Assembly: GCA_023396665.1 (NCBI GenBank)
Contig: JAEWVL010000154.1
Location: 1 to 10,173, forward strand
Direction: 5' to 3'
Length of the DNA stretch: 10,173 bases
Source: Spirochaetota bacterium
GTDB lineage: Bacteria > Spirochaetota > UBA4802 > JAFGJZ01
Positions 1 through 7,416 of the stretch are shown here, in pieces (positions within the stretch are counted from its first letter, which is position 1; every line of letters begins with the position of its first letter). The notes beneath the pieces are model-generated. The model saw nothing but the letters and a program-made list of their open reading frames with translations. It made no database searches and had not been told where the DNA came from. Position numbers and translations under genes: made by a program.

Positions 1-12
1 CGACTTGCACGG

Positions 13-41
13 GCGGGCTGTTGGCACAGCCAACGACCCGC
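13..41. repeat. GC-rich hairpin (extragenic palindrome-like)
   Basis: GCGGG (13-17) pairs with CCCGC (37-41) and GTTGGC (20-25) pairs with GCCAAC (29-34). One C-A mismatch and one T-G wobble separate the two stems, and the loop is ACA. Neither flank carries a T-run, so this is not an intrinsic terminator. Its high G+C content contrasts with the A+T-rich DNA that follows. It could be a repetitive extragenic palindrome or a helix of a structured RNA that begins outside the window. Only one copy is visible here. Confidence 0.5.
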
Positions 42-185
42 AGCAAAGAAACGTCAAATCGTAAAGGTTGTTGTTCCTTCTTTGGTGAGAGTCCTTATTT
101 TTTTGGGAGCGGTCAAGAAAAAAAGAAAGAAAAAGACTTGTTAAATAAAGGAAGCTCTAAAAATTAACTTTGGATGTTCCCTTGA

Positions 186-256
186 GGTCACAAAGCGCGG
201 CTTAATCAGCATTTTACATTTGATTTAAAAGAAAAAGCTGATTTTTAGCGGTGACC
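186..256. other. Nested inverted repeat in non-coding DNA
   Basis: GGTCAC (186-191) is complementary to GTGACC (251-256). Inside it, AATCAGC (204-210) is complementary to GCTGATT (237-243). The two helices would be joined by an asymmetric internal loop (12 and 7 nt) and capped by an A+T-rich loop of 26 nt. No T-run follows. As RNA this would be a two-helix element; as DNA it could be a protein-binding dyad or a decayed repeat end. Helices of 6 and 7 bp can arise by chance in DNA of this length. Confidence 0.3.
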
Positions 257-438
257 ATAAGCATTATTCTTTCTTTTTCATACAATGCACTACTAACTAT
301 CACTTCCTGTCGACACTGCTTTTCGTACACTGTATAGCCGTTTTCATGACATTGCAGCTTTTTGTGTTTTGACGGGCAAAAATTGCTGTATTTTTTGCTT
401 TACTACAAAGAAGGAAACTCGAATAATTACTGACTGCA

Positions 439-467
439 TTGATGCGGCTTCTTTTAACTGGAATTAT
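439..467 (+). promoter_or_regulatory. Weak candidate sigma-70 promoter for the S49 peptidase
   Basis: TTGATG (439-444), a 17-nt spacer, then AATTAT (462-467) match the -35 and -10 consensus at four of six positions each. Transcription would start near 474, leaving a leader of about 80 nt before the ATG at 554. A match of this quality is common in A+T-rich DNA, so this is only a candidate. Confidence 0.2.
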
Positions 468-553
468 TCACGTTTTGAATTGAGAAGGTTCAACAGCAGA
501 GAGTACCGATAAGCAAAACCATATTCTGTAACAAAATCCCTTCATGAGGAACT

Positions 554-1522
554 ATGAAAAAAAACCGACTAGCCTGTGTTGCCCTGCTTCTTTTATTTCT
601 ATCCGGTTGTATCTCCTTTTCAGCGTCTAGGCGGCTGCAACCATACTCCGAAAAAACCCTTCTTGAGGGCGACAACTCGAAAATTCTCGTTATTTATATT
701 AAAGGCATAATATCTGACACCGTGGTATCCAATCCGATTATACCTTCACAGGAGAAACTTCCCTTGTCTGCACAAATACGCGAACAGCTCGATATGGCTG
801 CAAAGGACAAGCAGATAAAGGCCATTATTCTCAATATCGATTCACCCGGCGGCGAAGTCACCACATGTGACATTATTCACCATGAGATTATGAAATACAA
901 AAAACAAAATAATATCCCCATTACTGTTCTCATGGGATCGATGGCGGCTTCGGGGGGATACTATCTGGCAGTTACCGGTGATACTATCGTGGCACACCCG
1001 ACAACCGTTACCGGTAGCATCGGTGTTCTTATCACCAAGATGAGTCTGAAAGGACTTTTTGAAAAAGTGGGCATTCAGGACGAGACGGTCAAATCGGGCG
1101 AGAATAAAACAATGGGCAGCATGTTTAAAGACATGACACCTGCCGAGCGCAAACTTTTCCAGCAGATCGTTGACAGTATGTACGAACGCTTTCTTTCCGT
1201 GATACTGCAAACCCGCAAAAACATCACCATGGCAGAACTTCGCAAGGTTGCGGACGGCAGAGTAATGATCGCTTCTGACGCGCTAAAACACGGTTTGATC
1301 GATAAAATCGGTTATTTTGACGATGCCATCGAAGTGTCAAAAAAAGCCGCAGCACTGGACAATCCAAAAGTGGTAACATACGTACGCCCGGGTTCATACA
1401 GGCCGAACATATATGCGGGAGCACAGATCAGAAATGAAGGGACAATAAATATTCTATCTATCGAAGCCGAACAGTTTTCCGCAAAATACGGGACAAAATT
1501 TATGTATCTGTGGACACAGTAG
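554..1522 (+). CDS. sppA: SppA-like S49 signal peptide peptidase, lipoprotein form
   Basis: Serine protease of family S49 (SppA), which degrades signal peptides left in the membrane after protein export. The 322-residue length fits the short, one-domain form (about 36 kDa). The N-terminus is a lipoprotein signal: Lys-rich start, Leu-rich core, lipobox LSGC with Cys19. Family motifs seen: SPGG (97-100), AASGG with presumed nucleophile Ser133, then GSIGV (154-158). The presumed general base is Lys185, 52 residues after the serine, the same spacing as Ser147/Lys199 in Bacillus subtilis SppA. The ATG is chosen because GAGGA at 546-550 sits just upstream and because it gives a complete signal peptide. 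Most SppA proteins have a transmembrane anchor; lipid anchoring is less usual. The gene appears to stand alone, with a hairpin right after its stop. The family call is firm; the substrate is inferred. Confidence 0.9.
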   Translation: MKKNRLACVALLLLFLSGCISFSASRRLQPYSEKTLLEGDNSKILVIYIKGIISDTVVSNPIIPSQEKLPLSAQIREQLDMAAKDKQIKAIILNIDSPGGEVTTCDIIHHEIMKYKKQNNIPITVLMGSMAASGGYYLAVTGDTIVAHPTTVTGSIGVLITKMSLKGLFEKVGIQDETVKSGENKTMGSMFKDMTPAERKLFQQIVDSMYERFLSVILQTRKNITMAELRKVADGRVMIASDALKHGLIDKIGYFDDAIEVSKKAAALDNPKVVTYVRPGSYRPNIYAGAQIRNEGTINILSIEAEQFSAKYGTKFMYLWTQ

Positions 1523-1530
1523 AAAAAAGG

Positions 1531-1557
1531 AAACGGGACAAAACATCTGTCCCGTTT
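1531..1557. terminator. Hairpin after the S49 peptidase gene, likely terminator
   Basis: A perfect 10-bp stem, AAACGGGACA (1531-1540) with TGTCCCGTTT (1548-1557), has a 7-nt loop and begins 8 nt after the peptidase stop. On the plus strand only the three T at the stem end follow. The A-run at 1523-1528 gives a much better T-run when read on the minus strand. It probably ends the peptidase transcript, and may also stop antisense transcription. Confidence 0.6.
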
Positions 1558-1632
1558 GCAAGAACATGCATTCCTTTCAGAACAAAGGAACACAAAGGAG
1601 TCGAATCATCTCTACTATTGTCGGTCATGTTT

Positions 1633-1653
1633 GAAAAAGGTTTAGCCTTTTTC
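1633..1653 (+). terminator. A/T-flanked hairpin, possible second terminator
   Basis: GAAAAAGG (1633-1640) pairs with CCTTTTTC (1646-1653) around a TTTAG loop. It can be read as a short G-C stem with A-tract and U-tract arms, as in some bidirectional terminators. Only three of the eight pairs are G-C, so the structure is weak. It lies between the peptidase gene and holA, and would insulate holA from upstream transcription. Confidence 0.35.
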
Positions 1654-1755
1654 TAAAAAAAATATTATCAAAATGATTCATTCTCTTTCTCTACTTTTTT
1701 TTCGACGGCAATTTGAGCATGATACCGTAATTCTATTTTATTATAAGGTCAATTC

Positions 1756-2706
1756 TTGGACAACAGTGTTATAAAATCGAAAGTATTCTTGTCATCTCTG
1801 ACAAAACTTCCCGCCACGCGATTTTTTCTTTTTCTCGGAGAAGAGGAGGGCGAAAAAGAGAAGGCTATCGCCCGCATCCGTACCCTCTATTTCGGAAATG
1901 AAGAAGGGGAATTTTCCATTTTTCATGCGGAAAACGGCGAACTTATGAAAGCCGCTTCTTTTTTGCTCTCATCATCGATGTTTTCAAAAAAAAAGATGGC
2001 CGTGATCAAGGGAATGGGCTCTTCTTCGAAAAGTACTGCCGAAAAAGAAGAGGAGGGTGCAACTGCATCCAGAAAAAATGAAGCATCAATCGCGTCACAG
2101 ATCTTCGGTGAGGATAATTTCATCGTGGTCTTTTCGACTTCTTCAAAAACCTGTCCTACTGCCCTGAAAAAACAACTCGGGCTTCTGCAGCAGGTTATCT
2201 TTTATCCCCCTTTTGAAAATGACGTCTCGACATATATTGCCGCAGAGCTGAAAAAAAAGGGCAAGACCCTCAGCGCAGATAGCATACGTTTTGTTACCTC
2301 CCTGGTTGGACGCTCTTACGAAAAAGCCGACGATGCCATTGAAAAAATCGAATTCGGTTCGGACACCGGCTCTCCCGATATTCGTGATCTTCGTTTACTT
2401 CTTTCCGAGACACGTGAAATTTCGGTATTCGAATATATTGACGCACTCTTCGCACAGAAGAAAAACTCCTTCTCTCTGCTTAAAGGTGTTCTTGACGAGG
2501 GATCACATGAATTGCAGGTACTGGCCCTTGTTAACAGAAAACTTCGAGAGACTGAACGGACAATGCCGCAAGAGGATGTGTCGTATTTTTATGATATTCT
2601 CTACAAAACCGAGAAAGCCCTTAAGTCTCAAAAATCAATTTCATTTTTATCAAATCCACTGGTTGCAATGACAGCGGCATTTCTCAGAATTTCATCAGAA
2701 TTTTAG
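1756..2706 (+). CDS. holA: DNA polymerase III delta subunit
   Basis: Clamp-loader delta subunit, which opens the beta sliding clamp so it can be placed on primed DNA. The 316-residue length is near the family norm. The sequence is divergent but the layout matches: an N-terminal AAA+-like strand-and-loop region (RFFLFLGEEEGEKEKA, about 22-37), the FSKKKMAVIKG strand (76-86), and a middle segment (about 148-199) that resembles the family pattern PPFENDVSTYI, then a Lys/Gly turn, then a helix ending AIEKI. A C-terminal helical collar follows (about 218-316), including EYIDALFAQKK and a GSHELQVLALVNRKLRE helix. Delta has no working Walker A motif, and none is seen. An insert of low complexity, rich in Ser, Lys and Glu, lies at 88-110. 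The start is TTG at 1756, because AAGG (1745-1748) is well spaced and no ATG fits. The gene is followed closely by the adenylate cyclase gene. Confidence 0.82.
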   Translation: MDNSVIKSKVFLSSLTKLPATRFFLFLGEEEGEKEKAIARIRTLYFGNEEGEFSIFHAENGELMKAASFLLSSSMFSKKKMAVIKGMGSSSKSTAEKEEEGATASRKNEASIASQIFGEDNFIVVFSTSSKTCPTALKKQLGLLQQVIFYPPFENDVSTYIAAELKKKGKTLSADSIRFVTSLVGRSYEKADDAIEKIEFGSDTGSPDIRDLRLLLSETREISVFEYIDALFAQKKNSFSLLKGVLDEGSHELQVLALVNRKLRETERTMPQEDVSYFYDILYKTEKALKSQKSISFLSNPLVAMTAAFLRISSEF

Positions 2707-2718
2707 GGTCACCAAAAG

Positions 2719-5415
2719 ATGACAAGCGATACGATGGCAATATTCAACGAAAGAAAGGAGAGATTCATAACCTTCAACACAACAAAGATTGAAAGGTTCA
2801 CTTCTCTGCTGCCGAACGCAAATATCATAAAAGTGCTGCATTCGCTTTTCTTCTTTCTGCATACGAACCAGCCGAGGTTACCCGGCTTTAATGCCGGTAC
2901 GGTTCCCTGCGGTGTTTCAAATTTCACTCTGGATCCTTCGCTTCATCAGTTTATTAAAAACAAATTTCCGACCGTTTCATTTACGGCTGTTCCCGAGCCG
3001 AATAACTGTTTTGTTCAGACAATTGCCCTCATCGGAAGTGCCGGTACGATTGCCTATAACCGCAATTCAGACTTTGATTTCTGGATCTGCGTCGACAAAT
3101 CGACGGTGAGCGATATAGAGTTCGCAAATTTCAGAAAAAAAGTCGTGGAGATCCAGAATTGGGCAGCCGCTCAGCTAAAACTTGAAATACATCTTTTTGT
3201 GAACGACATCAGCGCTCTCCAGAAAAACATATTCGACGAAGATGAGGACGAGGCCTTCGGCTCAACGCTGGGAGCGCTTCTCAAAGACGAGTTTTACCGT
3301 AGTTCGATTATCATGGTCGGTAAAATTCCATTCTGGTGGGCTGTCGGGAACAATTGCGATGATGCAAACTATAAAAAGTATTTTGCCGAGCTTAAGAAAA
3401 ACGGCAATACAGATTTTATTGATATTGGTAATCTTTACAAGATTTCAAAAGAGGATTTTGTCGGTGCCGCACTCTTTCAAATTGTCAAGTCTCTCGGAAA
3501 TCCTTTTAAGTCGATTCTTAAACTCGGTGTACTTGAAAAGTATCTTTTTGACAGCGATGAACAGTTGCTCATCAGTCAAAAACTGAAGAATTCCGTTCAC
3601 TCGGGAGAATTGACCAATACAGTTCTGGACTCGTATCTGATGATGTTCTCCGAAGTGTTCGACTACTACAGCCGGCAGAATCTGCTGCCTGCTCTGCTCG
3701 ATATTCTCAAGATCAACCTGTATCTGAAGATCAATCCGCAGCTTTCCAAGTATTCCAACTTTAAAAACGTCTCCTCTTTGCCCTACAAGGTTGAGGAGAT
3801 GCTGAACAACTGCAAAAAATGGCGCTGGAACAGAGATCACGTCGCAAAACTCGATAACTTCGAAAACTGGGATTTTCAGCAAATGAGCCGTTTCTGGGAA
3901 CAGGTACAGAAATTCATGCTTTTGAGTTACCAGAAAATTTCGTCACAATTTGCAAGCTTTCCCCTCGAGAAGAAGATCAGTCCGAGCGATTTCAGTCTAT
4001 TGCGCGGAAAAATACGCAGCTACTTTACAAGATCTGACAACAAGATTGACAACCAGATTTCTTTCACCGAAACACCATCGGTAACCTATCTGTATCTGTA
4101 TGAAAACAAAGGCGGCTCTCCCTGGAGCTTATGCAAGAAAAACGCGGAAGGCGCTGATGTACCCCTGAAACTGTCTACATCTCTTTTTCCGCTGTTAGCC
4201 TGGGCTGTAATTAACAGTATCTATGTACCTAATTTTTCCTATTTGACCTGCGAACAGCATCTGAAAGCACTCGAACCGGTTCTCAGCGAGTTGATGCTGT
4301 CGATGTCCCAGAATTTCAAAGGTGTTTTATCAAAAACAAAAAACGCGAGTTTTTTGAAGAATCCTTACAGAACACACTCTTTTCTATGTCTCGACTTTCC
4401 ACCAGCAAAAAATATGAAACACCTTGCACGCATCAATATTCTCTACCACACCTCATGGGGAGAAAATTACCATGATCTGCTTGACGGCAAATCAAACGCC
4501 GTTGCAGCACTTTTTTCAACAGTCTCTGATTGCATACATAACAAAGAATCATTTGATAAAAGTGTTACCGTTTACAGTGCGGTCAAAAATCTTCCTGAAC
4601 ACAAAGCCTTCACAGCACTCATGAAATCGGCTTATCAGCACATACAGAGCAATGCCGTTTCCCGATTCGTCTCTTTTGTGAACGACCAGTTTATTCTGAT
4701 AACACGAATCAATGACAAGATCGATTTTTCTTCGTATGATACTATCGCCCAGTTGCTCACCTCGATCTCCTTTGCTCCGGTCTCGGGCATCACCTACAAA
4801 TTTCACGGAAACACACATCCCGTACTTTCAGTTATCGAAGGTTTCGAAGAAAAAAAGGTCAGAGATTCGGTTACCGTTATCGTTTATGCCATAAAAGGCG
4901 TGTCCATTATAACGGTAATCAACGAATGCGGCAGTTATTTCTTTTCAATGCATGCAGAAAAAAATCTTGGCGATGCGCTCAATTCAATAATCGCCTTTTT
5001 ACACACAACTTTTGTAAATCTTGAAAAGCTCAACCAGTTTTCATTTTTAAAAGATTCTTCCATACGTGTATTTCTGGTTTCACAACAGCGCACCGGCCTT
5101 CATTACAGCGACATCACCGACAAGACGATGGCCCGTTACTACGCTCATCCTCCGGTAAAAGGGGTCAGAGTCAATTTCAGCAAGGAAAATCGCTATGAAG
5201 TCGGGGGATTACCATACGGTTATCAGGCTCTCAACGAAACAATTAACAGCTTAATCGCAAACCGGAATCAGATTCCATCGTTTCATTGTGTGGCGGATCT
5301 GCAGTTATCAGGTTTTTCAGACACCGCATATTTGAACACAAACGTCTATCTCCGTGAAAGATACAAGCTGGAGAGCCTTGTCGCGAATGCTCTGCGTGCA
5401 CAGGCAAGAAATTAG
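2719..5415 (+). CDS. cyaA: Class I adenylate cyclase (CyaA-type)
   Basis: Makes cyclic AMP from ATP in the cytoplasm. Similarity to the Escherichia coli CyaA pattern (848 residues) runs along nearly the whole 898 residues. Catalytic nucleotidyltransferase core: GSAGT (106-110) and SDFDFW (117-122), the equivalent of SDLDIW, with the metal-binding pair Asp118/Asp120. Then come the LEIHLFVND strand (155-163), LLKDEFYRSS (187-196) and the GKIPFWW strand (201-207). Helix KEDFVGAALFQIVKSLGNPFKSILKL (244-269) is typical of the family. WRWNRDHVAKLDNFENW (368-384) corresponds to a conserved segment in E. coli. The C-terminal part, considered regulatory in E. coli, is also kept, including LYHTSWGE (575-582). 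The holA stop overlaps AGGG (2705-2708), which serves as ribosome-binding site 10 nt before the ATG. A second ATG at 2734 is possible. The two genes are probably co-transcribed. I see no CRP-type site at a promoter in the window. Confidence 0.93.
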   Translation: MTSDTMAIFNERKERFITFNTTKIERFTSLLPNANIIKVLHSLFFFLHTNQPRLPGFNAGTVPCGVSNFTLDPSLHQFIKNKFPTVSFTAVPEPNNCFVQTIALIGSAGTIAYNRNSDFDFWICVDKSTVSDIEFANFRKKVVEIQNWAAAQLKLEIHLFVNDISALQKNIFDEDEDEAFGSTLGALLKDEFYRSSIIMVGKIPFWWAVGNNCDDANYKKYFAELKKNGNTDFIDIGNLYKISKEDFVGAALFQIVKSLGNPFKSILKLGVLEKYLFDSDEQLLISQKLKNSVHSGELTNTVLDSYLMMFSEVFDYYSRQNLLPALLDILKINLYLKINPQLSKYSNFKNVSSLPYKVEEMLNNCKKWRWNRDHVAKLDNFENWDFQQMSRFWEQVQKFMLLSYQKISSQFASFPLEKKISPSDFSLLRGKIRSYFTRSDNKIDNQISFTETPSVTYLYLYENKGGSPWSLCKKNAEGADVPLKLSTSLFPLLAWAVINSIYVPNFSYLTCEQHLKALEPVLSELMLSMSQNFKGVLSKTKNASFLKNPYRTHSFLCLDFPPAKNMKHLARINILYHTSWGENYHDLLDGKSNAVAALFSTVSDCIHNKESFDKSVTVYSAVKNLPEHKAFTALMKSAYQHIQSNAVSRFVSFVNDQFILITRINDKIDFSSYDTIAQLLTSISFAPVSGITYKFHGNTHPVLSVIEGFEEKKVRDSVTVIVYAIKGVSIITVINECGSYFFSMHAEKNLGDALNSIIAFLHTTFVNLEKLNQFSFLKDSSIRVFLVSQQRTGLHYSDITDKTMARYYAHPPVKGVRVNFSKENRYEVGGLPYGYQALNETINSLIANRNQIPSFHCVADLQLSGFSDTAYLNTNVYLRERYKLESLVANALRAQARN

Positions 5416-5477
5416 TCTCTCTGTAACTTTTCATCGCCCAGAACCTCTGTAAAAAAAATGAAACGGCTGGCTTGCAA

Positions 5478-7319
5478 ATGATGAAGAAACAATCAAACAT
5501 TCTACAAAACAATGTTTATCACCCTCTTTTCATCGCAATTTTTTTACTTCTTCTCTGCCCTGTTATTTTTTTTCCTCAACACCTTACGGCACAGTCACTG
5601 AACACGACAAGCAGCTCGGTCGTTGAAATAGATGACAGACAATTTTTACAGCTGACATTCGAAGTAAAAGAGGGGGGATACATCTACGCAGACCCCAAAG
5701 GACCCGGCACCGGAAGAGCCATCGCTTTCTATTCGAAGCAGTTCTCTGAAGTGCTTATCCCGAAAGGAGAAAAATATCAGCCGCCGCAGGGTGACTATGT
5801 CAATATCTTTAAAACCGGTTTCAGCGCCCTTTTCCCGCTGAATGATGAAGTCGTGAATGAGCAAATCATCATCGAAGTGCGCGGATTGTACTGCACCGAT
5901 ACAAGCTGTGAAGAAATTCTCCTCACTCAAAAACTTCGTCTGCAAGACCTGGACAGTGGTCAACCCGTTTCCATAAAGGATTTTATTACGCTTGGCGTTT
6001 CGAATCCCGAAAATGAAGAGAGCTCAGCAAGCGCCACAGATTTCCTCATGCCGGTTTTCACTCCGCAGATACTCAGCTCCGGTGAAATCGGATCCCTTAT
6101 TCCGGCTCTTTTGTTCGGATTAATCGCGGGGCTGTTACTGAATTTTATGCCCTGTGTTCTGCCGGTAATATCCCTGAAACTGATGTCACTGGTACGCAAC
6201 AGCGATTCAAGAAAAAGTTCCGCTCTCGGGGGCATCGCCTACAGTACCGGCATTCTTCTGTCTTTCTCGATACTCGCTTCTCTGTCAGCCTTTGCCGGCA
6301 AAAACTGGGGATCACTGTTTCAATCATCCCTGTTCATATCATTCAGTGTTGTTCTTATCATATCCCTTGCACTTTCATACTTCAATCTTTACCCGTTGCC
6401 GCAATTATCGCTCTCAAGCGGGAAAAAATCGGGAAATGTGTACCTGCGCTCCTTCATTCAGGGTTTATTCGCCACACTGCTGGCTACGCCCTGCAGCGGG
6501 CCTTTTCTCGGAGCGGTTCTGGCCTGGACGCTCTCACAGAAAACTGTCATTATTTACGTCGTATTTATTTCCATTGGAATCGGCATGGCCCTTCCTTTTC
6601 TTATTCTGTCCTTTTTTCCGGCACTGAGGCAAAGGCTTCCCAAAGGGGGCAATTGGCAATCATCCCTCGAAAAAGGAGCAGGGTTTCTTCTGCTTGCGAG
6701 CGCGCTGTATTTTCTTCATCTGCTTCAGGGCAACATGCTTCATTTCACCTTAAGCGCTTCACTTGCCGCCGCGCTGATCCTCGCCCTCTACGGGCGTTAT
6801 GTTTTTCGCCTGTCGGGACTTGCGGCAAAAATCGCGCCTCTTATGACGATAGCCCTGCTCATAATCCAGTTTCTGTTTCTGAATGCGATTTATTCAAATT
6901 CAGCACCTATCTCCGAAGAACAATTTTCCATCGAGACTCTGGAGCAAAACCGCGATCGTGTCACTGTGGTCGTCTTTACCGCCGACTGGTGCCCGAACTG
7001 CCAGACACTGAAGGCTACCGTTTACACCCCGTCATTAGTTTCTCAACTCGCTGCAAAAGACATACGAGTTCTTGTCGCCGACATAACACAGCCTGGTACC
7101 GAGGCCGAAACACTTTTACGCAGTCTCGGTTCCCGCTCCATTCCCTTTGTTGCGGTCTTTCCGGCAGGTTCTGAACAATTTCTATCCCCCTTTTGTCTTA
7201 GAGATATGTATTCAAAAAAAGATCTTTTTCGTGCGATTGAAGCGGCACAGGCTTATACCCTACAGCACTCTCAGACAAACGATTCCTCTTCACCAGAACC
7301 GGTCATTCTTCTGGAATAG
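5478..7319 (+). CDS. dsbD: Thiol:disulfide interchange protein DsbD
   Basis: Carries electrons from cytoplasmic thioredoxin across the inner membrane to periplasmic thiol proteins. About 613 residues, with all three domains. A signal peptide (1-38, ending LTA) is followed by a periplasmic alpha domain with Cys139 and Cys144. The membrane beta domain has about eight helices from 208 to 470; its cysteine pair is Cys226 (MPCVLP) in the first helix and Cys339 (TPCSGP) in the fourth. The periplasmic gamma domain is thioredoxin-like, with WCPNC (Cys505, Cys508) and a cis-proline in SIPF (about 556). All six redox cysteines are present. The alpha pair is CxxxxC, one residue shorter than the E. coli pair (Cys103/Cys109). 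The start is uncertain: TTG 5472, ATG 5478 and ATG 5481 are in frame and none has a good ribosome-binding site. The gene lies 62 nt after the cyclase and may share its transcript. Confidence 0.92.
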   Translation: MMKKQSNILQNNVYHPLFIAIFLLLLCPVIFFPQHLTAQSLNTTSSSVVEIDDRQFLQLTFEVKEGGYIYADPKGPGTGRAIAFYSKQFSEVLIPKGEKYQPPQGDYVNIFKTGFSALFPLNDEVVNEQIIIEVRGLYCTDTSCEEILLTQKLRLQDLDSGQPVSIKDFITLGVSNPENEESSASATDFLMPVFTPQILSSGEIGSLIPALLFGLIAGLLLNFMPCVLPVISLKLMSLVRNSDSRKSSALGGIAYSTGILLSFSILASLSAFAGKNWGSLFQSSLFISFSVVLIISLALSYFNLYPLPQLSLSSGKKSGNVYLRSFIQGLFATLLATPCSGPFLGAVLAWTLSQKTVIIYVVFISIGIGMALPFLILSFFPALRQRLPKGGNWQSSLEKGAGFLLLASALYFLHLLQGNMLHFTLSASLAAALILALYGRYVFRLSGLAAKIAPLMTIALLIIQFLFLNAIYSNSAPISEEQFSIETLEQNRDRVTVVVFTADWCPNCQTLKATVYTPSLVSQLAAKDIRVLVADITQPGTEAETLLRSLGSRSIPFVAVFPAGSEQFLSPFCLRDMYSKKDLFRAIEAAQAYTLQHSQTNDSSSPEPVILLE

Positions 7320-7379
7320 GCCATACGCAGTAGCTGGATTGAAACGTATCCCCCCGAAAACAAATCGTAGAAATATCTA

Positions 7380-7398
7380 TTGACAAAAATTGTATAAT
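7380..7398 (+). promoter_or_regulatory. Promoter-like TTGACA and TATAAT, unusual 7-nt spacing
   Basis: A perfect TTGACA (7380-7385) and a perfect TATAAT (7393-7398) lie in the spacer before the lipoprotein gene, but only 7 nt apart, too close to work as one sigma-70 promoter (normally 16-18). The TATAAT box could act with an activator, starting near 7405 and leaving a leader of about 120 nt. No fair -35 box lies 16-18 nt upstream of it, and only a poor -10 box follows TTGACA at the normal distance. Confidence 0.4.
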
Positions 7399-7416
7399 CG
7401 CTATTGAATTTCGCCT

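Larger units (their letters stand above)
1..553. other. Gene-poor upstream region with structured DNA
   Basis: No convincing gene lies here. I found no tRNA T-loop signature on either strand and no ORF with a start and ribosome-binding site. The first ~45 bases are G+C-rich and form a strong hairpin (separate entry); the rest is A+T-rich with poly-A and poly-T runs. All three plus-strand frames stay open from the left edge, to stops at 62-64, 142-144 and 165-167. The longest (frame 3, about 54 codons, lysine-rich end) could be the C-terminus of a gene truncated by the window edge, but the three frames cannot be told apart. A second inverted repeat lies at 186-256. An undetected non-coding RNA is possible. 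Confidence 0.5.

Noticed and set aside
13..41. Integron attC recombination site
   Set aside because: The GTTGGC/GCCAAC pair recalls attC core sites, but the GTTRRRY/RYYYAAC consensus is not met, the loop is only 3 nt, and no integrase or cassette is present.
3..167. Partial coding sequence running in from the left edge
   Set aside because: All three frames are open for some distance, no recognisable domain is seen, and the G+C-rich start is better explained by a hairpin. Kept only as a possibility in the region entry.
376..398. A/T-rich inverted repeat (GCAAAAA with TTTTTGC)
   Set aside because: Only two G-C pairs, with the rest poly-A against poly-T; such pairings are expected by chance in this A+T-rich region.
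866..881. TGTGA-N6-TCACC, nearly a CRP (cyclic AMP receptor) site
   Set aside because: It lies inside the coding sequence of the S49 peptidase, in a conserved-length region of the protein and far from any promoter. Tempting next to a cyclase gene, but most likely chance.
842..1210. Long reading frame on the minus strand opposite the S49 peptidase gene
   Set aside because: It lies wholly opposite a gene with clear catalytic motifs, and has no recognisable protein features of its own.
1713..1741. TTGAGC and TTTTAT as a promoter for holA
   Set aside because: The spacing is 17 nt, but transcription would begin at about 1748 and cut off the ribosome-binding site at 1745-1748.
2755..2760. Strong AAGGAG-like sequence inside the start of the cyclase gene
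   Set aside because: No ATG, GTG or TTG start lies at a usable distance downstream in the cyclase frame, and a start there would remove N-terminal residues that match the family.
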